From Mariannaea sp. PMI_226 (Eukaryota > Ascomycota > Sordariomycetes > Hypocreales > Nectriaceae): 64,000 nt of DNA. The translations under genes and the position numbers were made by a program. The notes under the pieces were generated by a model that did no database searches, was not told the origin of the DNA, and saw nothing but the letters and a program-made list of their open reading frames with translations. Positions 41,626 to 52,451 of this stretch are shown one piece after another. Location: NCBI GenBank assembly GCA_024336345.1, contig JANFOG010000004.1:2976001-3040000 (forward strand), written 5' to 3'. The first letter of the stretch is position 1, and the number at the start of each line of letters is the position of its first letter.

Positions 41626-43646
41626 ATGGCGTCTGCACCAACAGCACCGGACTACTCTATGGCACGGTCACGCCTCAGTGTTCGCCTACCTGAGGAAGAC
41701 TTTCAGTCCTCCTTGATGGCATCCTCCCATTACTTCAACATAGACCCTGAGACGGCCAAGCTGGCTCATGATGCTAACCAATGGCTCTCATCAGCCGAGG
41801 ACGTCACAAGACCACCATCTATCGCCCCGAGTGATTTCGCCATAAGACACGTTGAACGCGAGAGCTTCGTACCATCTATCAGGAACTTGAGAGACTTCCC
41901 TGGCTTTGGGTCCTTCCGTTACTCTTTACGCTATGATGAGAGCCGGCCCAGGACGGCTCCAAACACAGAAAGCACGGAGAAACTTACTCAAGTTACCCGT
42001 GCTTCAGAAGTGCCTCCACAGAGGACTTCAGAGCGAGATAACGAAGAGGAGAATAACATCAACTACCCGACTGGCATCAAGCTGAACCTCATTACGCTGG
42101 CGTTGTGTCTGGCGGTGTTCGTCATGGCACTCGGTTAGGCTCTTCTGATGGCTTTCTCAACTCTAGAAACATTCTGACCCGGCGGCTAGACAACTCGATT
42201 ATCGCTACGGCGATCCCCAAAATTACTGATCAATTCCACAGTCTCAGCGACGTAGGCTGGTATGGATCTGCGTATATGTTGACTGGTGCTGGCCTTCAGC
42301 TCTTTTTTGGCAAGTTTTATACCTTTTGGTCTATCAAGTGGACTTTCCTAGGTGTCGTTGTCATCTTTGAGATTGGTAGTTTCATCTGCGGCATTGCTCC
42401 GAACAGCGTGACTCTCATCATCGGTCGAGCCATCGCCGGCATAGGATCCGCAGGGATCTTCGCCGGCGCGCTGACCATCCTGGCTTATACAGTTCCGCTT
42501 CACAGGAGACCAATCTACACCGGCCTTGTCAGCGGCATGTGGGGGATCTCGTCTGTCGCGGGACCGTTGCTTGGCGGTCTGCTTACTGACAGGGCATCCT
42601 GGCGATGGTGCTTCTACATCAATCTACCTATTGGCTTAGTGACCATTGTGGTCATCGCCATCTTCTATCCTGACCCAGAGAGGGAAATCGAGCAGGCAAC
42701 TTGGAAGACGCGCATTTGGCAGCTTGATCCCATCGGCACGGTCATCTTCATGCCTGCCATCATTTGCTTGCTTCTTGCTCTGCAATGGGGCGGCGTCGAC
42801 TACCCGTGGAATAACTCCAGGATTACGTCGCTGTTTATGCTGGCTGCCACACTGCTATTAGTCTTCTTCTATGTTCAGTACAGGATGCAAGAGAATGCGA
42901 CAGTGCCACCGCGCATCTTCTTGAAGCGCTCCGTGTGGGCATCGTGCTTCTTTGCCTTCAACACCGGCGCATGCTTCCTCCTGTCCGTCTATTTCCTCCC
43001 TCTGTGGTTCCAAGCTGTTCAAGGTGCGACGGCGATCGAGTCGGGTGTGAGAAACCTTCCCATGCTTCTGGGCGTCGTGCTCTTTGCCATGATTTCCGGC
43101 GCCGCCGTCACCGTTTGGGGTTACTACACTCCTTTCATGGTTGCTGGCGCCATTCTCATGGCAGTTGGCTACGGGCTATTGTCTACACTTAGGCCGAGCA
43201 CAGGAGCGGGCGAATGGATCGGATATCAGATCATCGCGGGTGTGGGTGTGGGCGTTGGTATGCAGCAGCCGTTGATAGCTGTTCAGGTGGTCTGTGAGAT
43301 GGCGGATATTCCCACAGGCACAGCCATGGTCATCTTTCTCCAGACACTCGGCGGAGCCTTATTTGTGACTGGTGCTCAAACGGTATTCACGAACAAATTA
43401 GTTGAGAATATCCGGACGTATGCGCCGGGCTTAAATCCTCAGGCGGTCATTGAAGCGGGCGCTACAAGGATTCGCGAACAGATGAAGCCTGAGTGGCTTG
43501 AGGGGGTCATTCGAGCATACAACGACTCATTGAACGTGTGTTTCTGGGTTGCGGCGGCTACAGCGTCGGCAACTATTGTTGGGGCGGCGTTGACGGAATG
43601 GAAGAGTGTGAAGGGGAAGCACATCGAGATGGCGGCAGGTGGCTAG
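41626..43646 (+). CDS. MFS transporter, DHA2 (14-helix) drug:H+ antiporter type
   Basis: Plasma-membrane exporter candidate, 654 residues. Two exons: 41626-42133 and 42190-43646; the 56 bp intron (GTTAGG, CTGAC, CTAG) removes in-frame stops and rebuilds the first helix as LITLALCLAVFVMALGDNSI. A hydrophilic N-terminus of about 150 residues precedes the membrane part. Family signatures: DNSIIATAIPKITDQFHSL after helix 1, GRAIAGIGSAGIFAGALTIL (helix 4), VPLHRRPIYTGLVSGMWGIS with motif C-like VAGPLLGGLLTDRASWRWCF (helix 5), then the central two helices typical of 14-helix members. The DHA2 group exports drugs, siderophores and fungal metabolites such as mycotoxins. No biosynthetic genes sit beside it, so the substrate cannot be inferred. 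Confidence 0.9.
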
Positions 43647-43943
43647 ATGGAGGGTTGATGGTTTTCCAACTAGAGCACTCTCGAGTTTGTTTGTTTGCAT
43701 CATCTAATTGCGTTTTCAAGCAAATATGTGCCGTTGATATAGAATCGCATCCAAAACATGTTGAAAATTTTATAGACGATCTTTGCACCAAGCCACCTCG
43801 CTCAATTAAAAGTTTCCCACCAATTGTCAGAAATGAATCACACCAAGATATAAGAAGTAAGTCATAGCTCTGGGCCGCAACACTACCTAAGGCAGGTGGT
43901 GTTATGCCTGAACTAAGCGGTTTGGACACTGCTTTTCTCCTCC

Positions 43944-44889
43944 TTACCCTGCGTGTGTAATATCACTAAAGCTTGCTTTGAAGGTGTCAAGCGAGATGAT
44001 AATTTTGCCATTCCCTAGATCGCTCAGGATACCCTCTTTGCTAGCAAGTAAATCCACAGCCTTGCCCCAAGGGTTACGTATTGTGAGAGTTCCAGCATTT
44101 TGGTCACATCCTATAACAGAATAGGCGTGAGTTGGTATAATGCCTTTGACGCTGGGCGTCGCTGTTGTCTCGACGACCTGTGGCTGTGTTGAGGCCAGTG
44201 AACAACGTGCCCAGATAGCATCATCAGTCAGTTTTGACAATTCTTCGAACGATCCCAGAAGGTCAGTGGTTCCATACCTGATGAAATTCATTAGCATGGA
44301 AAGAACAATAGTTTAATGAGATGGCTTACATTGCTGCAAATGCTCTCCAAGCGTAACCACCGTTAAGGTTTTCTGCAATCTCCAGTTCAGGGTGAGCATG
44401 TGCGAGTTGCTTGAATGCAAGTTCCATAACAGCAGGCCAAAGTCCGCTACCTCCGCTATACCATAGATCATATTAGTTATAGACATGTCCGATGGGTATT
44501 CGGAGGAGCGCCTACCTAGAATAATCAGGCGCTACACTGTATTGCAGGGTGTTGAACGCAATAGGGTCTTTCTTGACGCTGTAGGTTCCTGGTTGCCCAT
44601 ATGCCCATAGATCGACCGTAACCATAGCATCTTTACTCATGGGATCATGCATAATATACATCAACCTTGTAGGATCTGCATATGCAACAGATGCCATTGC
44701 AGCGTCGAGCCAGCAGTCGCCAACGCCTCCTTGGCCGATTTCCTCCAAACGGGGCTGGTTTATCCATAATGGTCGCTGGGATCCGTCCCAAACACTACTG
44801 GGGAGCGCAATTGGAGCGCTTTCACGACGAACAACACTTGCCGAGCACGCCGTTGCTAGGATCAATGAAATAAATGTTCGTGATAACAT
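43944..44889 (-). CDS. secreted calpain-domain cysteine protease
   Basis: Three exons: 44889-44516, 44455-44330 and 44277-43944, giving 277 residues; introns of 60 bp (GTAGGC, CTAAT, ATAG) and 52 bp (GTAAGC, CTAAT, TCAG). The start at 44889 (MLSRTFISLILATACSA) is a signal peptide; upstream in-frame sequence is ignored for that reason. The catalytic triad of peptidase family C2 is complete: C59 in QGGVGDCWLDAAMA, H217 in PTHAYSVIG, and N235 in TIRNPWG. The middle exon supplies the conserved GLWPAVMELAF and ENLNGGYAW segments. Calpains are usually large intracellular Ca-dependent enzymes; this is a bare catalytic domain with an export signal. Secretion suggests an extracellular or vacuolar role, perhaps nutritional or in interaction with other organisms. 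Convergent with the transporter gene, with 297 bases between stops. Confidence 0.85.
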
Positions 44890-46439
44890 GTTGGATACGT
44901 AAATGGGTCGCCAGGAACCGTAAGAATAGATATGCAAATGAGACCACTGGTTCCTATGTCCGGAGGATAGTCCAGGAGTTGAAGAATTGGAACAGAACAA
45001 GGGCGAAATTCAATAAATGGGTAACAGAGCTGTTCTACTTTATATCTACTGCTACATACACGTACCGAGTCACCATTATTATCAACATCTCTGGGATGTA
45101 TTATTTCTAAGCTCAACTAGGTCTAGATGAAGCAAGGTATCCGCTCACACCATGAACGGAAGTTCTCAAACTATGAAGTGTGTATAAACCATGGCGGAAA
45201 CAGGAGTAGACCAACAGGTCATCTACGACAGATATGTACGTCCTCCGTATCGATTTGGAGGTTACCCAATATCCTCCTACAGTACAGCAAGGTCTGCAAC
45301 GATCCAAGTGTAGTGTCTTCCATGTGTAATTGTAGAGCTTAAATGGATGGTATCTTTTAGAGTGGCCACATAGTGACTTGCATATTTTCGATCTGGAGAG
45401 CTGCCATGTAAGAAAGTTTACATATATGTATGGTAGGGGATGCTAGGCTGATGAAAATTGGCAGCTTGTCAAGGAAAATGTGAAACAAATCGTAAGCGCT
45501 GCTCCAGTCATGGTTAGTCTTCGCCAATCCTTTTTTTTCCTACTTTGGCTGCCCTTCTTCTAGCGTAGGATCACATATAAACAAGTTTCAGGGTGTTCCT
45601 TGGCTTTTGTTGCAATCTCCAAGTGATTGTGTGTCGCAAATTCTTACTATAGCTATCTCGACTTGCGACACGGCATCATTTCCGTAACCCCACGGGAGAT
45701 TCGTGCAAGCAGAAGCTCTAATTCGGAGGACTTGAATAACTTTTTATAGACAGACCTTTACCTATTTATTATACATATATTTTGCCCTCGATACTGGAAT
45801 AAAGGTTTCATAACTCACTGTCAATAATGGGGTGACTACTGGAAAATAGACTATGTTTCAGAATCAAGTGCAATGGCAACTTTTTGCGTTGATGGGATCA
45901 ACTCATCAGCTAGGTTGAGGGGCACCATTGATGGAAAATCACCCAGTCATCTTCCATTTGACATTTGGTGGAAATTCTAAAGATAAAATATATCCACCCC
46001 TCGGTAAAGCGCTGTAATAGCAGCCAGTTGCAAGTTTACAAGCCTCAGCGTGATGTTGCAAGAGATTATCCGCACAACACAACAGTTTCCAATACAAAAC
46101 GTCGGTGAGATCACCACTACAAATCACGTATTCTGGCATCCCGCTTGATGAATTACTATCAGTGCTAGCTATTGCCATACATTCTACCTATAATCTAACT
46201 GCTAAATAAACCTGCAATGAAGAAATTTTATTAAAAAGTATTATACTGAATAAAATGGCAACAAGCTAAAGATGATCATGATTAACGACTCTACATCCAA
46301 CACATCTAGACATCAATTGTCGTGACGCAACTACAAGCCATTGGAATGAAGCAACAAAGCAATGCGAAACTGCGATATTGCCCGATTTCTTTCGTCTATT
46401 GGGCCTCAGCTGTATTGGATCTCACTGTAATAAGTAGGT
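44890..46439. other. intergenic left of the duplicated unit
   Basis: Promoter of the calpain-like gene and A/T-rich spacer (especially 45720-46260). No gene supported. Confidence 0.5.
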
Positions 46440-47124
46440 GATGATGTATGTGATGTGGTGTGGTTGATGTTCTGGTATGGCGTGGGGTCGTCGATTGATG
46501 ATGGATTCCTAGAAGCTGGAGAGAGGCATGAAGATGTATGAGGTGGTGGAAGAAGAGAGAGAGAGACAATTGTGTATATGTATTTTAGAAGACTGGTGTT
46601 CTCTTTCTTTTATACTAGAACGCTTCGTGCTCTGTCCAATAAGGTGGACTAAGAATAGAATCTTACAAAGCCGTTGGGTCTTCTTCTTATTCTGTTTTTT
46701 TGGATCTTTTGTATGTAAGCACGAAATGCGTTCGAGCTCTCCCGATCAGGCGACCTACTCTGTATGTATATTGCTGGGGAGGCACCCATCGAAGCTGTGG
46801 TAAGTCCTGGCCGATGACTTAGACTACAGTATATGCTGCTTGTTCTTTGCTCTAGCACACAATATATTGATTATTCTATTGCTCATTGAGGGATCTATTC
46901 GGACGAGCGTACTATGTAAAACATAGTATTCTACCCTAGACAATATCGACCAGCTGAGTACCCACAAGCCCAACGGATACAGCAGTTCGCAGCAAGTTAA
47001 CCTCCACCCGGATCTCCCGATTCATGCAAATTACTGTACTGCGTAGTACCTAAACGGAAGCTGGAGAGGCTGGCTCTCTGCGAGGATCCCATAGCAAGCT
47101 GCATGCATAAACATAAGGTTAGCT

Positions 47125-47160
47125 ACCTAGGTGAGATATATAATTACCTACCTAATTAGC
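47125..47160. promoter_or_regulatory. ACCTAGGT/TACCTACC cluster
   Basis: Palindromic acctaggt followed by attacctacctaa, about 1.2 kb before the first secreted-protein gene. Another acctaggtaaggta lies near 48035. Role unknown. Confidence 0.35.
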
Positions 47161-48175
47161 CACTATACCGTTCACTTCCTTCCCCAATCAGCAAGCGATC
47201 ATCAGAAACTCTCCACGCCAGAAAAAAAAGGCTTCAATACCATAGCCAGTGGTTCAGTCGCCAGACAAGTCACACGATGCTGTTCTGGGTGGGCTGAAGA
47301 AGACTGACTCAGCTTATCGCTTTTGATGTATACTGTCCAAAAGTTCTTTTCATCCGGTGTATTTTGTCCGGAAGTTCCTTTCATACGTCCAATGGGGCTT
47401 CGAGAATTCACTCATAACCAACAGCAGACGTGGTGTGCCCTTCTCTAGGATGAGAAAGCGTAGAATTGATCCCTGTGGCAAGTACCGAGACCGGGGCATG
47501 TACACATTTGCTATCGTTTACCGCATCTCGGCACGTCAATGAAGGTATGAGTATCACACGCGCTAGTCAATGCCCAAACTATTGCTCTGTTAGGTTTCCT
47601 CTCAAGTCAGAATAGATCCCAAGACCCAATCTCGATGTTCATAATTTTTGTGATAGGCCAAAGTGTACTCTGAGGCGTATTTCAGACACTCCAGTGCCGA
47701 AAGACTTGAGTGCATATGCAAGGTCAGACATACAAGGTCAGACATGCAAGGAAGACATGACTTGACGATGGTGAGAGGCACTGGGATATAGGACCGAGAA
47801 TTGTGCAAAAGATCCTAGGACCAAACAGGAGACACAGAGTTTGCCACGTCGTGGTCTCATGGCATCGTGCGTTGGCCTTCTTGTCCCCGTTCCTTACCAT
47901 CTCTGGCTGTCGGGTTGCTTTGCGGCTCCTTGTTTGGAAGGTGCAGACATCTCAACTTCGGCTATGCATGGTAACTGTTAAATATCGCACTTGAAGTCAG
48001 CATCTCACCGTAGAAATGCTTAAGCACTGATCCACCTAGGTAAGGTACACAAGTTGGTAGTCGCCAGGGAGAGGAGAAGCCTCTTGTGCCACAACCTGCA
48101 GCATGGCTCGAGATAGGAAGTGTTTACCGACAGTTACCAATAGGTCTCATCAAGTTGAGTAGGTCATCTGAACTG

Positions 48176-48183
48176 TATAAAAG
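48176..48183 (+). promoter_or_regulatory. TATA box of secreted protein gene A
   Basis: TATAAAAG about 190 bases before the ATG at 48371, at the same place as TATAAAAA in the second copy; conserved across the duplication. Confidence 0.65.
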
Positions 48184-48370
48184 TCGAGTCCTCTCCCTTC
48201 CTAGTTTGCAATACTCTTCCAACTCATCTCCTCACTTGAGCCATTTGGTCCATTCTCTAAGACTATCGCTACATTACACTTAACTAGGTACACTGATCCC
48301 TACCCTCTATTATATTGCTTGTCTAATACCGTCAATCTCAGATCGGACCATCTATCAACTCAACACCAAG

Positions 48371-48787
48371 ATGTTGCTATCACGATCATGGCTCGAGGCC
48401 GCGGTGACGGTGCTCACTTTCTCCGGTTCCACACTTGCTGCTTGCAGCCAGTCTCAGGCTGACATGCGCTCGAGAGTGAGGTGTTTTGGCGGCAACGGCT
48501 CGCCTTGGCCCCAGGATGTATGGAACGCAGCTTGGACCGCCAGGGTGAACGTTTGCGAAATGACTGGGTCGGGTCTTCACGCATCCAGACCCGATCATGC
48601 GTATGCGGAGATCTTCTATGATTCTAACGACTACAATGACGCTAGGGCCTGCTGCTATGACGCCCTGGAGTCTATCATCTTTTCTTGTATGGATACCAAC
48701 GCTGGTAAGTGGTCCACTGGAGGTCAGTTGTGCCTATACAATGACGGGCAATGCAAGGACCAATACCAGGTTGAAATGATTCGATGA
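48371..48787 (+). CDS. small secreted eight-cysteine protein, copy A
   Basis: Intronless, 138 residues. A signal peptide (MLLSRSWLEAAVTVLTFSGS, cleavage expected just before AACS) precedes a mature chain of about 114 residues with eight cysteines, including a vicinal pair in ARACCYDALESIIFSC and a C-terminal QLCLYNDGQCKDQY. Not recognised as a named family. The paralogue at 51073 shares all eight cysteines, the ACS/RC-GGN/WP/VWNA-W motifs and the MIR C-terminus, with roughly two thirds identity by eye, so the frame is under protein-level constraint. A GTACAC...CTAAT...CTCAG stretch in the leader could be a 5' untranslated intron. Secretion, size and Cys content fit effector-like or antimicrobial proteins; function is unknown. 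Confidence 0.85.
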   Translation: MLLSRSWLEAAVTVLTFSGSTLAACSQSQADMRSRVRCFGGNGSPWPQDVWNAAWTARVNVCEMTGSGLHASRPDHAYAEIFYDSNDYNDARACCYDALESIIFSCMDTNAGKWSTGGQLCLYNDGQCKDQYQVEMIR

Positions 48788-50870
48788 TTGGAAAAAAGCG
48801 TTTATTGTCTTGTGTATGGTATATCTATGAGACCATTTTCTCCTACTTAATCAGAAAGATGAATTACTCACTCCAAAGCAACTGCCTCCAATCTCGGTGA
48901 ATGAGCACATGTTTATTCTACGGAGATTGAATGAATTTATTCTCCATATATGAAATATCTTTATTCCCTTTTCTAATAGAATAGTAAGTAGCATGAATGT
49001 ATCGTAAACTTTATCTGGGTAGTCGTTCGGGCATGGTTAATTGCAAGAGACAATGGATGCGTAGTGATTCTCCAAATTCCAATACTAGGTGCAGTAAAAT
49101 TGTTTACCTCCAAGAAGCGAAGGAATATAGTGAAAGCAACCATATACCAAACGAAGCAATGAAGCCACGCCAGGGAGACACGGTTGTGCGCAATGAGCAT
49201 GATACTTGAATACTGATTTGCAATACAGTTCTCTGATTCTCAAAATAGTCCGATCGCTGAGTTGGATGGATAATGTACCTGGAGTGATGTGGTGTGGTTT
49301 ATGCTCTGTATGAGGTGGGGTCGTCAATTGATGATGGGTTCCTAGAAGCTGGAGAGAGGCATAAAGATGTATTTTAGAAGACTGGTGTTCTCTTTCTTTT
49401 GTACTAGAACGCTTCGTGCTCTATCCAATAAGGTGGGCTAAGAATAGAATCTTACAAAGCCATTGCGTCTTTGGTATGTAAGCACGACATGCGTTCGAGC
49501 CCTTTCGACCATGCGACCTCTTTATTGCTGGGGAGGCACTTAGTGAAGCTGCTGCAAGCGTCGGCTGATGACTTCATATCTGTTGTTGCACTCGAGGCCT
49601 CTGCAGCCAAGCAAAAAACCATTCGTCTTTTGTCACGTCTGCTCTTTGCTCGAGCACATAGCTAGTCTGTTGCTCACGATAGGATAGGACGAGCTCAGCA
49701 ATCTACGACAGATAATCGACCCAGCGAAGAAGTACCTACGGGGCAAGGGATCCAGCTGTTCGAGGTAACTTACTCGCGAATCCCGCCATGACGCCGCACG
49801 ACCCATACTCATAGTCTATCTCATATATCTTACCGTACCACAGTACGTAAGCGAAAGCTGCAGGGCTTAGCCTTGACGTGGCCCTCTCGCCCGGGCAGCT
49901 ATGTAGAAACATGCGTAAATATAAGGTTGGCCAGGTAGGTTATTGATTAGGATCTATCTCGTTCACTTTCCTTCCTCCCCCCCTCATCCAGCCAAGCCAT
50001 CAACAGGGAATCATCGTGTCAAAGAAAGCTTTGATATGATAGCGTGTCGTTCGGTCGCTCGAGAAGTCACACGATGCTGTACTGATTAGGTTGAAGAAAA
50101 CTAACTCGGCTGCTTATTACTCTTGAAGTTCTTTGCCTAAAAGTGACTCTCCTAAGTCTATTGTGACCCTGTGAGAAGTTCGATTCGCGCCTGGCCAGCA
50201 GCAGACGTGGCGTGCGATTTCCCGGGATAGCAAATCCTAGAATCGATCATTGTGACAAGTGCCGAGACCTAAGTACATGCACACATTTACTACCATTTAA
50301 GCTATTTTGGCATCGATTCGCTGATTCAACCACAGGGCTAAATCATGAGTATCATATGAGCTTGTGAATACCAAAAGCATAGCTCTGTTGGGTATCTCTT
50401 AAGTTAGAGTAAACACCAAGGACCCAAACCCGCGATTGAAAGATCACGATGATATGAAGACATGGTACCTTGAGATGTGGTGTAGACACTGCAGCTGCCA
50501 AGAACTTGAATGCGTATGGACGGAAGACTATGGTCTGACGTGAGAAAGACACACTGGGAGACAGGACCGAGAACTGGACAAAAGGTCCTTGGGCCAAGAA
50601 GAAGATATAGAGTGGTGAGCGACGCATCATGGTCTCATGGCATCCTGCGTTGGCCTTTTTGTCCCTGTTCCTTGCCGCCTCCGGTCGTCAGGTTGTTTTT
50701 TCGGCTCTTTGTTTGGAAGGTGGCATCTCGACTTTGGCTATGCGCAGCTTGACAGCCCCTGGGGAACGGAGAGCCGTCTCCTTCGATATCTTACGGCATG
50801 GTTCGAGATAGGAAGCGCTTCCTGCCGGTGATAGTGGGATATAATCAAATCGAGGAGGTTGTCTGAGTTG

Positions 50871-50877
50871 TATAAAA
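50871..50877 (+). promoter_or_regulatory. TATA box of secreted protein gene B
   Basis: TATAAAA about 200 bases upstream of the ATG at 51073, matching the element in copy A. Confidence 0.65.
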
Positions 50878-51072
50878 ACCGAGTGCTGTCCCTCCCTCGT
50901 TTGTGATACTTTTCCAACGCAACTCCTCAATAGAGCCTCTTGGTCCATTCCCTAAGGCTATCTCCAGTGTTACATTTAACTATCTAGGTACACTAACCCA
51001 CGCCCAATATTGCATCAATGTACTAATACCGTTGATCTCAAGTCGAACTATCTATCAACTTAGCACGCCAGG

Positions 51073-51495
51073 ATGCTGCTTTCACGACCAGCATGGGTCG
51101 AGGCCGCAGTGGCGGTGCTCGCTTTCTCCGGGTCCGCATTCGCTGCTTGCAGTCGGTCTCAGGCCGACTTGCGCTCGAGAGTGAGATGCATTGGCGGCAA
51201 CAACGCAGCTTGGCCTGTGGAGGTTTGGAACGCTGGTTGGAATGCTAGGGCGAACGTTTGCAATAATGGTGTGGGATCGGGTCTTCATGTATTCAGAGAT
51301 CGTCATTCATATGCGGAGGTCTTCTATGATCCCGCCGACTACGATGATGCTAGGGGCTGCTGTTACGATGCCCTCGAGGCCATCATCTTTACCTGCATGG
51401 ACACCAACGCTGGACAATATGGTGTTGCAGGCCTGCTGTGCCTGTACCCTGACGGGAAGTGCAAGGACCAATACCAGCTTCAGATGATTCGGTAA
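51073..51495 (+). CDS. small secreted eight-cysteine protein, copy B
   Basis: Intronless, 140 residues; paralogue of the protein at 48371. Signal peptide MLLSRPAWVEAAVAVLAFSG, mature chain starting near AACSRSQ. All eight cysteines of copy A are kept, including DARGCCYDALEAIIFTC and LLCLYPDGKCKDQY. Substitutions concentrate in two loops (after VRC and between NVC and the YAE/VFYD motif) while the Cys framework and the C-terminal QMIR are kept, the pattern expected for a disulfide scaffold with variable surface. Two single-residue insertions distinguish it from copy A. Not recognised as a named family; effector-like or antimicrobial roles are possible but not shown. Confidence 0.85.
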   Translation: MLLSRPAWVEAAVAVLAFSGSAFAACSRSQADLRSRVRCIGGNNAAWPVEVWNAGWNARANVCNNGVGSGLHVFRDRHSYAEVFYDPADYDDARGCCYDALEAIIFTCMDTNAGQYGVAGLLCLYPDGKCKDQYQLQMIR

Positions 51496-52451
51496 TTAGG
51501 GAGACGTGTCGATTTTTCTCTTACACATGCCTATGAGACTAGTTTTCCTATTTAAGTAGCAATCCTCAACTACCCAAGCTAAAACACATTTGCAGCAACC
51601 CTTTCAAGATGAACCACGTATTTCATTTATCCCCCAGAAATTGAGTAAATGCATTCTTCATATAGAAGCTTCTTGTTCCGTTTTTACATTCTGCATGAGC
51701 CTTAATGCCGTCTAAATCCAGTCTGGGGCCGTCATTCAGGGCCAGTCAAAATGAAAGAGATACTTTAATCTGTAGTGGCTCTCCAAGCTTCAGTACTAAT
51801 TGCAACTCGTTGTTCATCCTTAAGAAGTGAAAGCAAACATATGCCATATAACAAATTGAACAATTATAGGAAGCTGTCATTGTACAAAGCAGCTTTGTTT
51901 ACATGCTTGTTACCGTCCTGAGGGCGATGCCCAAATATCAAGAGAGGTTGGTGCGTAAACGTCGACAGATACAGTGTCGTGGAAAGACTCGAGATATCAA
52001 TCCCACCTCTGATCAGAAATATTCTATAGTAGCACAGCAACCGATGAGTCGAGTTCCTGGATCAGTCCATAAAAAACTTTTAATGAAAACATTGCCTCCG
52101 ACGAGGTTTGTAGTTCTAACCGTCTCTGTTGCAGCTATAACTAGGCCAGAGCTAGTTCGACTCTTATGAGTGATAGCATTGTACATTTCACTATGAGTAT
52201 ACGCAGCTAGTTTAGCGCTTGGATTGGTGTGAAGATTACATAACTGCACTAGAGCCCCCAGAAGACCTTGACCAGTCCTCCTTTTGAGCATCCCTCTCAA
52301 CGCCCTGATTTGGGGGCTATAGATCGATACGTCAAATGACATTTGAGTAATTTCAGAGACGACAGTACACTTCCTTTTTGTCAGGGGAAAACAGGCTCCG
52401 GTCAGTCAATGAGTCGTATCATCATTTCTTTACCCAACAACTGGCTGACTA
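51496..52451. other. intergenic, right end of unit B and beyond
   Basis: Duplicated sequence to about 51880, then unique DNA. A minus-strand frame with ATG at 52342 and stop at 52013 (109 codons) is noted separately. No other gene seen. Confidence 0.5.
52013..52342 (-). CDS. hypothetical 109-residue frame, uncertain
   Basis: ATG-initiated frame MSFDVSIYSPQIRALRGMLK ending ATIEYF. Composition looks protein-like (GQGLLGALVQLCNLHTNPSA, TSSGLVIAATETVRTTNLVG) but I recognise no family, and no signal peptide or flanking exon is evident. It may be a short gene, a remnant of a larger one, or chance. Confidence 0.25.
   Translation of the reverse strand: MSFDVSIYSPQIRALRGMLKRRTGQGLLGALVQLCNLHTNPSAKLAAYTHSEMYNAITHKSRTSSGLVIAATETVRTTNLVGGNVFIKSFLWTDPGTRLIGCCATIEYF

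Larger units (their letters stand above)
46440..49170 (+). repeat. tandem segmental duplication, unit A
   Basis: About 2.7 kb directly repeated at 49270-51880. Matching blocks include a G/T-rich start (gatgtggtgtggtt, then ttcctagaagctggagagag), a stretch around 46585-46720 that pairs with 49370-49490, a promoter block around 47850-47940 that pairs with 50630-50720, the coding region, and 3' sequence up to about 49160. The offset between copies changes from about 2.8 kb at the left to 2.7 kb at the gene, so several indels separate them. The spacer block of unit A has no other gene. Confidence 0.85.
49270..51880 (+). repeat. tandem segmental duplication, unit B
   Basis: Second copy of the 46440-49170 unit, in direct orientation and separated from it by about 100 bases. 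The intergenic part has lost some blocks (for example the GAGAGAGAGAG patch present near 46555) and gained others; the coding part and TATA region are the best conserved. Confidence 0.85.

Noticed and set aside
48371..51495. Assignment of the duplicated secreted proteins to the KP4 killer-toxin family
   Set aside because: Length and cysteine count are similar but the cysteine spacing and conserved motifs do not match what I recall of that family.
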